64,000 nt of DNA from Candidatus Aphodovivens avistercoris (GCA_018710945.1 DVIW01000020.1:1-64000); one strand, 5' to 3'; numbered from the stretch's first letter, positions 10,131-19,108 are shown. Notes: generated from the sequence alone by a model not told the origin. Program-made: numbers and translations.

Positions 10131-11495
10131 ATGCAGATCACGCCCCAGGAAATCGCCGAAACCCTCGCGATGGTGAGCGAGGAGCACCTGGACATCCGCA
10201 CCATCACGCTGGGTCTGAACCTGCGCGGCTGCGCCGACAACAGCGCCGACGCGGTGGCGCGCAAGGTGTACAACCGCATGGTGAGCGCGGCCAAGCAGCT
10301 GGTGCCCGTGGCCGAGCAGCTTGAGCGCGAGTTCGGCATCCCCATCGTGAACAAGCGCATCTCCGTCACGCCCATCGCCGAGATCTGCTCGGCTGTGCGC
10401 GAGGACGACCTGACGCCTGTGGCCGAGGCGATGGACCGCGCCGGCAAGGAAGTGGGCGTCGATTTCGTGGGCGGCTTCACCGCGCTCGTGCACAAGGGGG
10501 CCTCGCGCGCCGATGTGAAGCTGATGGAGTCCATCCCGCACGCGCTGTCCGTCACCGACCGCGTGTGCTCGTCGGTGAACGTGGGTTCCACGCGCGCCGG
10601 CATCAACATGGACGCCGTGCTGAAGATGGCGAACATCATCCGCGCCACCGCCGAAGCCACCGCCGACCGCCAGTGCATCGGCGCAGGCAAGCTGGTGGTG
10701 TTCTGCAACGCCGTCGAGGACAACCCCTTCATGGCCGGCGCCTTCCACGGCTCGGGCGAAGCCGATGCCGTGGTGAACGTGGGCGTGTCAGGTCCGGGCG
10801 TGGTGCGTGCGGTGCTGGCGGGCATGCCCAAGGATGCCGATTTGACCACCGTAGCGGAGGCCATCAAGGCCACCGCGTTCAAGATCACCCGCGCCGGCGA
10901 GCTGATGGCGCGCGAGGCCAGCCGCCGCCTGGGCGTGGCGCAGGGCATCCTGGACCTCTCGCTTGCCCCCACGCCCGCCGAGGGCGATTCGGTGGCCGAG
11001 ATCCTGGAGGCCATCGGCGTGGGCACCTGCGGCGGCCCCGGCACCACGGCGGCGCTGGCGATGCTCAACGACGCCGTGAAGAAGGGCGGCGTGATGGCGT
11101 CGAGCAGCGTCGGCGGACTGTCCGGTGCGTTCATCCCCGTGTCGGAGGACGCCGGCATGATCCGCGCGGCGGAAGCGGGCGCGCTGTGCCTGGAGAAGCT
11201 TGAGGCCATGACCTGCGTGTGCTCGGTGGGTCTGGACATGATCGCCGTGCCGGGCGACACCTCGGTGGAGACCATCGCCGGCATCATCGCCGACGAATGC
11301 GCCATCGGCATGATCAACTCCAAGACCACCGCCGTGCGCATCATCCCCGCCATCGGCAAGAACGTGGGCGACCGCCTGGAGTTCGGCGGGCTTCTGGGCT
11401 ACGCGCCCATCATGCCCGTGAACCAGCACGCCGGCACCGTGTTCGCCCACCGCGGCGGACGCATCCCCGCCCCGCTCAACTCGCTGAAGAACTAG
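10131..11495 (+). CDS. UPF0210 (DUF711) family protein, PFL-like
   Basis: A 454-residue protein of the UPF0210/DUF711 family, often labelled PFL family protein; its biochemical role is not established. The whole length matches the usual family size of about 450 residues. It is rich in small residues and glycine loops (for example [18 protein letters not shown]) and has no membrane segment or signal peptide. The ATG at 10131 has AAGGACGGAG just upstream. In many bacteria the family sits beside a small ACT-domain protein; no such gene is present here. The leader palindromes suggest that it is regulated on its own. Confidence 0.85.
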   Translation: MQITPQEIAETLAMVSEEHLDIRTITLGLNLRGCADNSADAVARKVYNRMVSAAKQLVPVAEQLEREFGIPIVNKRISVTPIAEICSAVREDDLTPVAEAMDRAGKEVGVDFVGGFTALVHKGASRADVKLMESIPHALSVTDRVCSSVNVGSTRAGINMDAVLKMANIIRATAEATADRQCIGAGKLVVFCNAVEDNPFMAGAFHGSGEADAVVNVGVSGPGVVRAVLAGMPKDADLTTVAEAIKATAFKITRAGELMAREASRRLGVAQGILDLSLAPTPAEGDSVAEILEAIGVGTCGGPGTTAALAMLNDAVKKGGVMASSSVGGLSGAFIPVSEDAGMIRAAEAGALCLEKLEAMTCVCSVGLDMIAVPGDTSVETIAGIIADECAIGMINSKTTAVRIIPAIGKNVGDRLEFGGLLGYAPIMPVNQHAGTVFAHRGGRIPAPLNSLKN

Positions 11496-11560
11496 CAGCC
11501 GCGCCGGCTTTCCCACCAACGGAACGAGCCGGCGCTGCGCTTAGGCGCTCGCAAAGCCTG

Positions 11561-11589
11561 GTCGTACAGCTACGGGCGTGTAGCACGAC
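11561..11589 (+). terminator. hairpin downstream of the UPF0210 gene
   Basis: GTCGT...CTAC (11561-11573) pairs with GTGTAGCACGAC (11578-11589) around a GGGC loop, with an interior mismatch. It lies 66 bases past the stop and before the convergent toxin gene. There is no T tract, so the terminator role is tentative. Confidence 0.3.
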
Positions 11590-11669
11590 ATGGCGCGCTA
11601 CGCCCTGAAGCAAGCTGGATTTCGACTCTCCAAGCAAGCTGAACCCGAGCGGCAGATCTTGCACGGCCG

Positions 11670-12125
11670 CTACAGCTCGATGAAGCCGTAGTCGAGGCCC
11701 TTTTCTTCCCGAAGGTAGTCGAACAGCTCGTCGCAATCGAACACCTTGATGGACGACCGGGAGAAATCCTCCTGGTTGCGCGTGATGATGGCGTCCGCTT
11801 TCACCTTGCGCGCGCACTGGTAGACGCAGGCGTCCTCGACATCTTCCCACGGCGAGTCGAGGACGGTATCAATATCGAGCTCCCCGAGCGATCCCACGCG
11901 AACGACCTGCCTCACCTGCCGCATCAGGCGCTTCGCATTCTCCGCCAAAGCGGGCTTGCCGCCCTCCGAGAGAAGATAGAACGTATCGGCAATCTGGGAC
12001 GAGCTCATCCAAAGCTCATGCTCTCCCACATGCCCTAGAGCAAGCAGAAGCTCGGCCGGCTCGGAGAACGGCTTTCTGTCTTGAAGGTAATCGATGATTA
12101 TGTTGGTGTCGACAAGCAGCCTCAT
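11670..12125 (-). CDS. PIN-domain toxin-like protein (VapC/PIN_3 type)
   Basis: A 151-residue PIN-domain protein, by family a metal-dependent RNase acting as the toxin of a toxin-antitoxin pair. The acidic active-site residues are visible: Asp6 in VDTNIIIDYL, the acidic pair in the WEDVEDACVY stretch, and the IITRNQEDF segment with its Asp near the end of the fold. Its ATG overlaps the stop of the upstream antitoxin gene in an ATGA arrangement (12122-12125), so translation is probably coupled. The target RNA is unknown. Confidence 0.85.
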   Translation of the reverse strand: MRLLVDTNIIIDYLQDRKPFSEPAELLLALGHVGEHELWMSSSQIADTFYLLSEGGKPALAENAKRLMRQVRQVVRVGSLGELDIDTVLDSPWEDVEDACVYQCARKVKADAIITRNQEDFSRSSIKVFDCDELFDYLREEKGLDYGFIEL

Positions 12126-12442
12126 GACAGACCCTCCATCAGCCCCTTCGCGATGAGACGCTCCCTCTTTGCTTCCTTGACGGTCATCGTCGCGAACCTG
12201 CCGGAGAGCTGCGCAGAGCCGCGCAGGCTTTTCACCCAGGCCACCGCTTCGGCGATTTCCTCCTTCGAATAGGTGCGCTGCGCCGGCTTGTCCGCGAACG
12301 GCAGCGCCCGCTTCGCGATGACGAAGTCGTACAGCTGGTTGATGGCCTGCGAGGGGTTCGACCCCAGCGATGCCAGAATGCGGTTCCCCTCTTCCTTTTT
12401 CTCAGGCGACATGCGCCCCGTCACCATCGCATCGGATGCCAT
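12122..12442 (-). CDS. RelB/DinJ-like antitoxin
   Basis: A 106-residue protein with an N-terminal ribbon-helix-helix-like segment (MSPEKKEEGNRILASLG, then NPSQAINQLYDFVIAKRALPF) typical of RelB/DinJ antitoxins, and a charged C-terminal tail expected to wrap the toxin. The start at 12442 has GGAAGGAG six bases upstream; an upstream in-frame ATG at 12490 lies inside the promoter and is rejected. The pairing of a RelB/DinJ-type antitoxin with a PIN toxin, rather than with RelE/YafQ, is a mixed combination but is known in other genomes. It should repress its own promoter. Confidence 0.8.
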   Translation of the reverse strand: MASDAMVTGRMSPEKKEEGNRILASLGSNPSQAINQLYDFVIAKRALPFADKPAQRTYSKEEIAEAVAWVKSLRGSAQLSGRFATMTVKEAKRERLIAKGLMEGLS

Positions 12443-12469
12443 CCGCGCTCCTTCCTCTCGTTGCCCCTG

Positions 12470-12498
12470 AGTATATAGTACAACGTACAACTAAGCAA
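12470..12498 (-). promoter_or_regulatory. toxin-antitoxin promoter with internal operator-like repeat
   Basis: On the minus strand TTGCTT (12493-12498) and TATACT (12470-12475) are 17 bases apart. The spacer carries the direct repeat TTGTAC-G-TTGTAC, a suitable binding site for the ribbon-helix-helix antitoxin. The start codon follows about 28 bases downstream of the -10. Confidence 0.65.
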
Positions 12499-12574
12499 GG
12501 AGACATAAAGATATGCACGCGCAGCCCCGAAGCCCCATCAGCCCAGCCTTGAGAAAAGGCCGCCAAAGACTTCC

Positions 12575-12634
12575 CCAAAGCAAGAAGCCCTTCCCCCGCT
12601 GGCCTCGCCAGAGGGAGAAGGGTCTTCGCTTTGG
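12575..12634 (-). terminator. long stem-loop terminator of the ettA gene
   Basis: The inner arms 12588-12603 and 12607-12622 match at 14 of 16 positions around a 3-base loop, and the stem continues outward through CCAAAGC (from 12575) and GCTTTGG (to 12634). It lies 70 bases past the ettA stop on the minus strand and ahead of the toxin-antitoxin promoter. The minus-strand 3' flank is moderately T-rich. Confidence 0.65.
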
Positions 12635-12703
12635 CAGACGCAACCGGCCTCGAGCCAACGGGCAGAACGGTGCTTCCGCCGTTCGGCCTGCGGCGCCTTG
12701 GCG

Positions 12704-14383
12704 TTAGTCGCGCGTGAGCTTGCGGTGGATGCGATGCGGGCGCGAGGCTTCTTCGCCCAGGCGCTCCACGCGGTTCTTCTGATAGCTGTCGAAGTTGCCT
12801 TCGAACCAGAACCAGTTGCCAGGATTCTCGTCGGTGCCCTCCCACGCCAGGATGTGCGTGGCCACGCGGTCGAGGAACATGCGGTCGTGGCTGGTCACGA
12901 CGGCGCAGCCCGGAAACGCCATCAACGCTTCCTCCAGGCTGGCGAGGGTTTCCACGTCCAGGTCGTTGGTGGGCTCGTCAAGCAGCAGCAAATTGCCGCC
13001 CTGCGACAGCGTGAGCGCCAGGTTCAGGCGGTTGCGCTCGCCGCCCGACAGCACGCCGGCGGGTTTCTGCTGGTCAGAGCCCTTGAAGCCGAAGCTGGCC
13101 ACGTAGGCGCGGCTGGGCACCTCGGTCTCGCACACCATCATGTAGTCCAAGCCGCCCGACACGACCTCCCACACGCTCTTGCTGTCGTCAATGCCCTCGC
13201 GGCCCTGGTCCACGTAGGCCACCTTCACCGTCTCGCCCAGCGTGAGAGCGCCGGAAGTGGGCTGCTCCTTCCCCACGATCATCTTGAACAGGGTGGACTT
13301 GCCCACGCCGTTGGGGCCGATGACGCCCACGATGCCGTTGCGCGGCAGCTCGAAGGACAGATCGTCGATGAGCACGCGCTCGCCGAACGCCTTGTGCAGG
13401 TGCTCCACGCGCAGCACCTCGGCGCCCAGGCGGGGACCAGCGGGGATGCGGATGGAGGTGAAGTCGGGGCGCTTGCTCTGGGAGGCTTCGGCCACCATCT
13501 GGTCGTAACGCTCCAGACGGGCGCGGCTCTTCGCCTGGCGCGCCTTGGGGCTGGAACGCACCCACTCGAGCTCGTTGGCCAGGCGCTTCGCCAGCTTCTC
13601 GTCGCGCTGCTTCTGCGCGGCCAGGCGCGCGGCCTTCGTCTCCAGGTAGGTGGAGTAGTTGCCCTTGTAGGGGTACAGATGGCCGCGGTCCACCTCGCAG
13701 ATCCACTCGGCCACGTTGTCCAGGAAGTAACGGTCGTGCGTGACGGCCAGCACGGCGCCCTCGTAGTTGTGCAGGAACTTCTCCAGCCACAGCACGCTCT
13801 CGGCGTCCAGGTGGTTGGTGGGCTCGTCAAGCAGCAGCAGGTCGGGCGCCTCCAGCAGCAGGCGGCACAGCGCCACGCGACGGCGCTCGCCGCCGGAAAG
13901 CACGTTCACCGGCATGTCGGGGTCGGGGCACTGCAGCGCGTCCATCGCCTGCGACAGCTGGCTGTCCAGATCCCAGCCGTTCTTCGCGTCGATCTCGTCC
14001 TGCAGCTTGCCCATCTCGTCCATCAGCGCGTCGAAGTCGGCATCGGGGTCGCCCATCTCGGCGCTCACCTGGTTGAAGCGCTCCACCTTCGCCAGGATGT
14101 CGGCGAACGCCAGCTGAATGTTCTCCAGGACGGTCTTGTCCTCCTCCAGCGGCGGCTCCTGCTGCAGGATGCCCACCGTGTAGCCGGGCGTCAGGCGCGC
14201 CTCGCCGTTGGAAACTTCCTCCAGCCCCGCCATCAGCTTCAGCAGCGTGGACTTGCCCATGCCGTTGGGGCCCACCACGCCGATCTTCGCACCCGGGTAG
14301 AACGACAGCGTCACGTCGTCCAGGATGACCTTGTCGCCATGCGCCTTGCGCGCCTTGTACATCTGATAAATGAATTCGGCCAT
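12704..14383 (-). CDS. ettA: energy-dependent translational throttle protein EttA (ABC-F ATPase)
   Basis: A 559-residue ABC-F protein with two nucleotide-binding domains and no membrane segments. The first Walker A is GPNGMGKST at residues 38-46 and the second GPNGVGKST near residue 355. Both domains have LSGGE signatures and LLLDEPTNHLD or LLLDEPTNDLD Walker B motifs. The inter-domain linker carries the basic stretch expected of the ribosomal P-site-contacting motif, and length and order match E. coli EttA (555 residues). By family it binds the ribosomal E site and gates entry into elongation according to ATP/ADP. The ATG at 14383 has only a weak purine-rich site. It lies 73 bases after tlyA on the same strand. 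Confidence 0.93.
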   Translation of the reverse strand: MAEFIYQMYKARKAHGDKVILDDVTLSFYPGAKIGVVGPNGMGKSTLLKLMAGLEEVSNGEARLTPGYTVGILQQEPPLEEDKTVLENIQLAFADILAKVERFNQVSAEMGDPDADFDALMDEMGKLQDEIDAKNGWDLDSQLSQAMDALQCPDPDMPVNVLSGGERRRVALCRLLLEAPDLLLLDEPTNHLDAESVLWLEKFLHNYEGAVLAVTHDRYFLDNVAEWICEVDRGHLYPYKGNYSTYLETKAARLAAQKQRDEKLAKRLANELEWVRSSPKARQAKSRARLERYDQMVAEASQSKRPDFTSIRIPAGPRLGAEVLRVEHLHKAFGERVLIDDLSFELPRNGIVGVIGPNGVGKSTLFKMIVGKEQPTSGALTLGETVKVAYVDQGREGIDDSKSVWEVVSGGLDYMMVCETEVPSRAYVASFGFKGSDQQKPAGVLSGGERNRLNLALTLSQGGNLLLLDEPTNDLDVETLASLEEALMAFPGCAVVTSHDRMFLDRVATHILAWEGTDENPGNWFWFEGNFDSYQKNRVERLGEEASRPHRIHRKLTRD

Positions 14384-14456
14384 GTGATTTGCGCCTTTCT
14401 ATCAGGGGTGACGGAAATTCCATCGCTCCAATCGCCGAGTCGTTTATAGCAGGATT

Positions 14457-15275
14457 TCAGCCGAGGGGGCCGCCGTAAACCGCGCGCACCAGATATTCCA
14501 CATTGCCTTCGGGGCCGGTGATGGGGCTTTCCACCACGCCGGTCACGCAGAAGCCTTCGGCCTCCAGGGCGGTGCGCACCTCGGCCACCACGCGCTCGCG
14601 CACGGCGGCGTCGCGCACCACGCCGTGGTCGGTCTCGTCGTGGCGCGACTCGAACTGGGGCTTCACCAGGCCGATGAACACGCTTCCCGGCGTGCACAGA
14701 CGCGCGAACGTGGGCGCCAGCGTCGCCAGACCGATGAAGCTGAGGTCGGCCACCAGCACGTCGAAAGGCGCGCCGAGCTGCGCCGGGTCGGCTAGGCGGA
14801 TGTTCGTGCGCTCGAACACGCTGACGCGCTCGTTTTTGCGGATGCTCCACGCCAGCTGGCCGTAGTTCACGTCCACGCAGGCCACAGCCGCCGCGCCGGC
14901 CTGCAGCAGGCAGTCGGTGAAGCCGCCGGTGGACGAGCCGATGTCGATGCAGCGCAAGCCGGCCACATCCTGCCCGAACGCGTCGAGGGCTCCCTGCAGC
15001 TTCAGGCCGCCGCGCGACACGAAGCGCTTGCGGCCGCGCACTTCGATGGCGGCATCGACCGGCACGCGGACGGCGGCGCTCGCAGGGTAGGAATCGCCCA
15101 CCTTCACCTGATGGGCCAGCACGAGCCGCAGCGCCTCGCCTGCATCGGCCGCCAGCCCCTGCGCCACCATCAGCGCATCGAGGCGCTCCTTCTTGGGCCT
15201 CTTCGGCTTCTGGGGCTTTTTCGGCTGCGCAGGGCGCGCGGGCCTGCCCGACGGGTCGGGACGGCGTGGTTGCAT
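14457..15275 (-). CDS. tlyA: TlyA family 16S/23S rRNA (cytidine-2'-O)-methyltransferase
   Basis: A 272-residue TlyA-type RNA methyltransferase: a basic, proline- and lysine-rich N-terminal tail, an S4 RNA-binding domain (RLDALMVAQGLA..., about residues 35-95), then an FtsJ-like SAM-binding domain beginning near IDIGSSTGGFTD, with VADLSFI and GLVKPQFE further on. By family it methylates rRNA ribose and determines capreomycin sensitivity in mycobacteria. The start at 15275 is preferred because the only TATAAT-like -10 lies at 15304-15309, placing transcription start near 15297; the in-frame ATG at 15296 would give a leaderless message. No NAD kinase or recN follows, unlike in many actinobacteria. 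Confidence 0.9.
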   Translation of the reverse strand: MQPRRPDPSGRPARPAQPKKPQKPKRPKKERLDALMVAQGLAADAGEALRLVLAHQVKVGDSYPASAAVRVPVDAAIEVRGRKRFVSRGGLKLQGALDAFGQDVAGLRCIDIGSSTGGFTDCLLQAGAAAVACVDVNYGQLAWSIRKNERVSVFERTNIRLADPAQLGAPFDVLVADLSFIGLATLAPTFARLCTPGSVFIGLVKPQFESRHDETDHGVVRDAAVRERVVAEVRTALEAEGFCVTGVVESPITGPEGNVEYLVRAVYGGPLG

Positions 15276-15303
15276 CGTTTCGCTTCTCGTATCCATGCCG
15301 CAC

Positions 15304-15309
15304 ATTATA
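15304..15309 (-). promoter_or_regulatory. -10 element of tlyA
   Basis: A consensus TATAAT on the minus strand lies 28 bases upstream of the chosen tlyA start. The -35 region is not recognisable. Confidence 0.5.
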
Positions 15310-15418
15310 CGGGACGCTGCAGTCGTCGGACGGAGGCGGAGGGGAGCAAACCTGACGGGAAGCAGCGCGGAGCGACCCGGCAGCAAAGAAGGGACCCGAA
15401 CGCAACACGCGGCGGCGC

Positions 15419-15556
15419 GGGGCCGAAAACCGCGCAATGGCACAGAACCGAAAGCCGCACCACGTCGCACGACGGAAGGCGACACGGCCCGACTGCCCCA
15501 ACTGGCAACAAAGCAGAAAGCCCTCCGCAACAACGATGGGGCCGAAAACCGCGCAA
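15419..15556. repeat. imperfect direct duplication in the tlyA-PARG gap
   Basis: GGGGCCGAAAACCGCGCAA occurs identically at 15419-15437 and 15538-15556, 119 bases apart. Upstream of each copy lies a diverged GGCArCAAAG...CGCAACA stretch, so about 65 bases look duplicated. The gap (15276-15689) otherwise contains candidate plus-strand -10 boxes TACAAT (near 15610) and TATGAT (near 15650) for the following gene, but no clear coding sequence. Confidence 0.5.
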
Positions 15557-15689
15557 CACCACTCGCAACGGCAGGCGGCGCGCTGCGCGCAGGGTCAACA
15601 TGCTCGTTACAATCGCGCGCGCAGACGGGATGCGCGGCGCGCAAGCGGTATGATGGAGAGGTTCGCGAACACGCATCCAGGAGGTTGCC

Positions 15690-16544
15690 ATGGCAGACAA
15701 AGAGCAGCGCGCAGAGCAGGCCCGCAAGCACAACGCCCTGATGAAAGGGGCGTTCGCCAGCGAAACGGCGGCGACTGTCGAAGCGGCCGTCATCTACGAG
15801 GAAGGCGAGGGCCGCAGCCTGCCGCTGCCCGAGGCCGCCTTCGAAACCACCGAGACCATCGTGACCACGGCGTTTCTGCCCGAGGCGCTCTACCGCTTCG
15901 GCACGGGGAAGGCGCTGGTGGTGGATCCCGCCTCGTTCACGCGCCCCGGCGGCGCCTACCTTGACGGCGCATTCGGTCCCGAACAAGTGCTGTGCGCCGA
16001 CAGCAACCTGTACGAGGTGCTGTGCGGCATCAAGCGCGACTACCACGACAAGAACCGCGACTACCGCCGCGGCCAGCTGTTCACCGACCGCTGCGCCTAC
16101 CTGTCCGACGTGACGTTCTCGCGCGGCGGCGACGTGCGCCGCGCCAACGTGCTGGCCATCGCCGAGCCGCTGCGCGCCCGCGCGCTTGAGAACCACCGCT
16201 CCGAGGCGGAATGCGACCATGAGCTGACGCGCCGCATCGAGACGATCCTGACCGTGGCGGCCGCAAACGAATGCGAGACGCTTCTGGTTAACGCGTTCGC
16301 CTGCGGACGCTTGGGCTACCCCGCCCAGCAGGTGGTGGACGCGTTCAAGGCATGGATCGACGCGCATCCCGGCGCCGTGGGCCGCGTCGTATTCGCCGTG
16401 CCGCGCCTGCACCTGGACGCCTTCGACGCCGCGTTCGGCAAGCCCAAGGAGGAAGCGCCCGCGCCCGTCGCCACCGCCGACGACGAAGAGGACGCCGAGG
16501 ACTGGCGCACCGTCGACCTTCCCGAAGGCGTGACGCTGCGCTAG
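15690..16544 (+). CDS. TIGR02452 family, bacterial PARG-like macrodomain protein with altered catalytic motif
   Basis: A 284-residue protein of the microbial poly(ADP-ribose) glycohydrolase-like family (TIGR02452). The macrodomain core is visible: DPASFTRPGGAYLDGAF at residues 79-95, SNLYEVLC near 105, and NAFACGRLGYPA near 200. Canonical bacterial PARGs carry GGG-x(6-8)-QEE, in which the second Glu is catalytic. Here the corresponding residues read GGA...PEQ (Pro97-Glu98-Gln99), so the catalytic Glu appears to be Gln. The enzyme may be inactive, may bind ADP-ribose only, or may use Glu98. The C-terminus is an acidic tail. AGGAGG lies seven bases upstream of the ATG. It is convergent with asd. 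Confidence 0.8.
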   Translation: MADKEQRAEQARKHNALMKGAFASETAATVEAAVIYEEGEGRSLPLPEAAFETTETIVTTAFLPEALYRFGTGKALVVDPASFTRPGGAYLDGAFGPEQVLCADSNLYEVLCGIKRDYHDKNRDYRRGQLFTDRCAYLSDVTFSRGGDVRRANVLAIAEPLRARALENHRSEAECDHELTRRIETILTVAAANECETLLVNAFACGRLGYPAQQVVDAFKAWIDAHPGAVGRVVFAVPRLHLDAFDAAFGKPKEEAPAPVATADDEEDAEDWRTVDLPEGVTLR

Positions 16545-16645
16545 AAAGCGCCAAGGGAAGCGGGTGGGGCTCCGGAGTCGGAGCCGACGCCGCAGCCGAA
16601 ACCCCTCGCCCCCCCCACTTCAGCCATCGCCCCACCCGCACGAAA

Positions 16646-16684
16646 GCGCCCCTGGGCTGGACCTCTCGGTCCGCCCAGGGGCGC
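16646..16684. terminator. bidirectional hairpin between the PARG-like gene and asd
   Basis: GCGCCCCTGGGC (16646-16657) pairs perfectly with GCCCAGGGGCGC (16673-16684), with a further inner pairing GGACC-tctc-GGTCC. It sits between convergent genes. On the minus strand it is followed by TTTC, so it best serves asd. Confidence 0.6.
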
Positions 16685-16766
16685 TCGAACGTCAATCGCC
16701 CTGACAGGCGTTGCCGCCGCACCGCTTGCGGCGTCACGGCGCTCCGCCGTCAGCCAAAAGCAAGTC

Positions 16767-17825
16767 CTACGAAGCCGACGGCACCAGCAGCTGCGCGATC
16801 TGCACGGCGTTGAGGGCCGCGCCCTTGCGGATCTGGTCGGCCACCACCCAAAACGCCAGGCCGTGCTCCACCGACTCGTCGCGGCGGATGCGGCCCACGT
16901 AGGTGTCGTCGGTGCCGGCCAGCAGGCCGGGCATAGGGTAGACGTTGGTGGCGGGGTCGTCCATCACCGTCACGCCGGGCGCCGCGGCCAGCGCCGCACG
17001 CGCCTGCTCGGGCGTCACGTCGGAGTCGAACTCAACGTTCACCGCCTCGCCGTGGCAGCGCAGCACGGGCACGCGCACGCAGGTGGCCGCCACCTTTATG
17101 CCCTCGTCGCCCATGATCTTCTTCGTCTCCACCACCATCTTCCACTCTTCCTTGGTGGAGCCGTCGTCGAAGAACTTGTCGATGTGCGGTATGCAGTTGA
17201 ACGCGATGCGGTGCTGGAACGCCTCGACGGTCAGCTGGTCATCAGGCGTGCCGCCCAGGTACTCGCGCGTCTGGTCGTAGAGCTCGCGCATTGCCGGGGC
17301 GCCCGCGCCGGAAGCCGCCTGGTAGGTGGACACCACCACGCGCTTGATGCGCGCCAGGTCGTGCAGGGGCTTCAGCGCCACCACCATCTGGATGGTGGAG
17401 CAGTTGGGGTTGGCGATGACGCCGGAATGCCAGGCCAGATCACCCGGATTCACCTCGGGCACCACCAGCGGCACGTCCTCGTCCATGCGGAACGCGCTGG
17501 AGTTGTCGATCATCACCGCGCCGGCGTCCACCACCGCCTGCCGCATCTTCTTCGATAGGTCGGCCCCGCAGCTGAACAGCGCGATGTCCACGCCCTGGAA
17601 GCTTTCGGGCGTCATCTCCTGCACGGTCAGCTCGCCGGCGGGAACGTCGCCGCAGCCCGCGAACGCCAGTTTCTTCCCCACGCTGCGCGCGCTGGCCAAA
17701 GCGCGCACCTCGCTTGCGGGAAAGTCCAGGTCATGCAGCACCTGCAAGAACTCGACGCCCACCGCGCCCGTAGCGCCCGCAACCGCCACCACCGGCCGCG
17801 CCGGCATTTCCTTCGTCCACGTCAT
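16767..17825 (-). CDS. asd: aspartate-semialdehyde dehydrogenase
   Basis: A 352-residue enzyme reducing L-aspartyl-4-phosphate to the semialdehyde with NADPH, the second step of the lysine, threonine, methionine and diaminopimelate pathway. The N-terminal NADP-binding motif is AGATGAVG near residue 17, and the catalytic cysteine is Cys142 in the conserved NPNCSTIQ. The active-site IPHIDKF and the C-terminal dimerisation region are present. Its ATG lies two bases after the lysC stop, with AGGGG inside the end of lysC, so translation is coupled. Length is normal for the gram-positive type. Confidence 0.95.
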   Translation of the reverse strand: MTWTKEMPARPVVAVAGATGAVGVEFLQVLHDLDFPASEVRALASARSVGKKLAFAGCGDVPAGELTVQEMTPESFQGVDIALFSCGADLSKKMRQAVVDAGAVMIDNSSAFRMDEDVPLVVPEVNPGDLAWHSGVIANPNCSTIQMVVALKPLHDLARIKRVVVSTYQAASGAGAPAMRELYDQTREYLGGTPDDQLTVEAFQHRIAFNCIPHIDKFFDDGSTKEEWKMVVETKKIMGDEGIKVAATCVRVPVLRCHGEAVNVEFDSDVTPEQARAALAAAPGVTVMDDPATNVYPMPGLLAGTDDTYVGRIRRDESVEHGLAFWVVADQIRKGAALNAVQIAQLLVPSAS

Positions 17826-17827
17826 CG

Positions 17828-19108
17828 TTAGCGCCCCTTCGCCATTTTCGCGGCTATCTCTTCAGCGGAAAGCTGCGTCTCTTCGAACACGCTGTCGCTA
17901 TCCAGTCCGAACGCGCTGTGCAGACAGCGCACCGCCTCGGCCACCTGAGCGGAGTCGATCACCACCGACAGGCGGATGGGCGAGGTGGAAATGGCCAGGA
18001 TGTTGATGTTGTTTGCGCCCAGCGTGCTGAACGCCTTGGCGGCCACGCCCGGCGACGACTTCATGCCCGTGCCCACCAGGCTCACCTTCGCGATGTCCTT
18101 GTCTACCACGTACTCGCGCGCGTTGATGTCAGGCAGCACGAACGACAGCGTTTCCTCGGCGCGCCTCAGGTCGCCGCCGGGGCAGGTGAAGCTGATGTCG
18201 GTCAGGCCGTCCTCCGACACGTTCTGGATGATCATGTCCACGCTGACCGCGTTGCCGGCAAGCGCGCTGAACACCTTGGCCGCCACGCCGGAGGTGTCGG
18301 GCACGCCGCGGATGGTCACCTTTACCTCGGACGTGTCGTGCGCGATGCCGGTGATGACGGCTTCTTCCATCATGTCGGTTTCCTCCTTGATGTAGGTGCC
18401 CTCCGCGTCGGAGAACGCCGAGCGGGAATGGATGACCACGTCGAACTTGCGCGCGAATTCCACGGCGCGCATCTGCAGCACGCCCGCGCCGGCGCCGGAC
18501 AACTCCAGCATGTCCTCGTAGGACACCTGGTCGAGCTTCTTCGCACGCGGGCAGATGCGCGGGTCGGCGGTGTAAACGCCGTCCACGTCGGAGTAGATCT
18601 CGCACACGTCGGCACCGATGCCCCAAGCCACCGCCACCGCCGTGGTGTCGGAGCCGCCGCGACCCAGCGTGGTGATGTCGCCGTGGGGGTCGATGCCCTG
18701 GAAGCCCGCGACCACCGGGATGTAGCCGCGCTGCAGCGCGTCCATGATGCGCTCGTTGTGCACCTTGACGATCTTCGCCTTCGCATGCGCGCCGTCGGTT
18801 TCGATGCCGGCCTGGCGGCCGGTGAAGCTCATGGCCTTGTAGCCGCGCGCCTCGATGGCCATGGCCAGAAGCGTCATGGACACCTGCTCGCCGGTGGACA
18901 GCAAACGGTCCATCTCGCGCGCCGGCGGGTCGGCGTTCAGGGCGGCGGCCAGGCCCACCAGCTCGTCGGTGGTCTTGCCCATGGCCGACACCACGGCCAC
19001 CACGTCGTTGCCGGCTTGCTTGCGCTTTATCAGCCGTTGCGCGACCTTCTGGATGCGCTCGGGCGAGGCGACCGACGTGCCGCCGAATTTGCATACGATC
19101 AAAGACAT
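17828..19108 (-). CDS. lysC: aspartate kinase
   Basis: A 426-residue aspartokinase phosphorylating L-aspartate. The amino-acid-kinase domain starts with KFGGTSVAS at residue 7 and includes GRGGSDTTAVA and the EIYSDVDGVYTADPR loop. Two C-terminal ACT domains (about residues 265-400) are the usual site of lysine and/or threonine feedback inhibition. The start at 19108 is chosen over an ATG at 19147 because the family begins directly with the kinase core. It forms an operon with asd, the classical actinobacterial lysC-asd pair. In this family an internal start often yields a separate regulatory beta subunit; I cannot confirm one here. Confidence 0.94.
   Translation of the reverse strand: MSLIVCKFGGTSVASPERIQKVAQRLIKRKQAGNDVVAVVSAMGKTTDELVGLAAALNADPPAREMDRLLSTGEQVSMTLLAMAIEARGYKAMSFTGRQAGIETDGAHAKAKIVKVHNERIMDALQRGYIPVVAGFQGIDPHGDITTLGRGGSDTTAVAVAWGIGADVCEIYSDVDGVYTADPRICPRAKKLDQVSYEDMLELSGAGAGVLQMRAVEFARKFDVVIHSRSAFSDAEGTYIKEETDMMEEAVITGIAHDTSEVKVTIRGVPDTSGVAAKVFSALAGNAVSVDMIIQNVSEDGLTDISFTCPGGDLRRAEETLSFVLPDINAREYVVDKDIAKVSLVGTGMKSSPGVAAKAFSTLGANNINILAISTSPIRLSVVIDSAQVAEAVRCLHSAFGLDSDSVFEETQLSAEEIAAKMAKGR

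Noticed and set aside
14457-16412. A 651-codon reading of tlyA extended upstream through the intergenic gap
   Set aside because: The extra N-terminal part is antisense to the PARG-like gene and has no similarity. A consensus -10 lies directly before the normal tlyA start.
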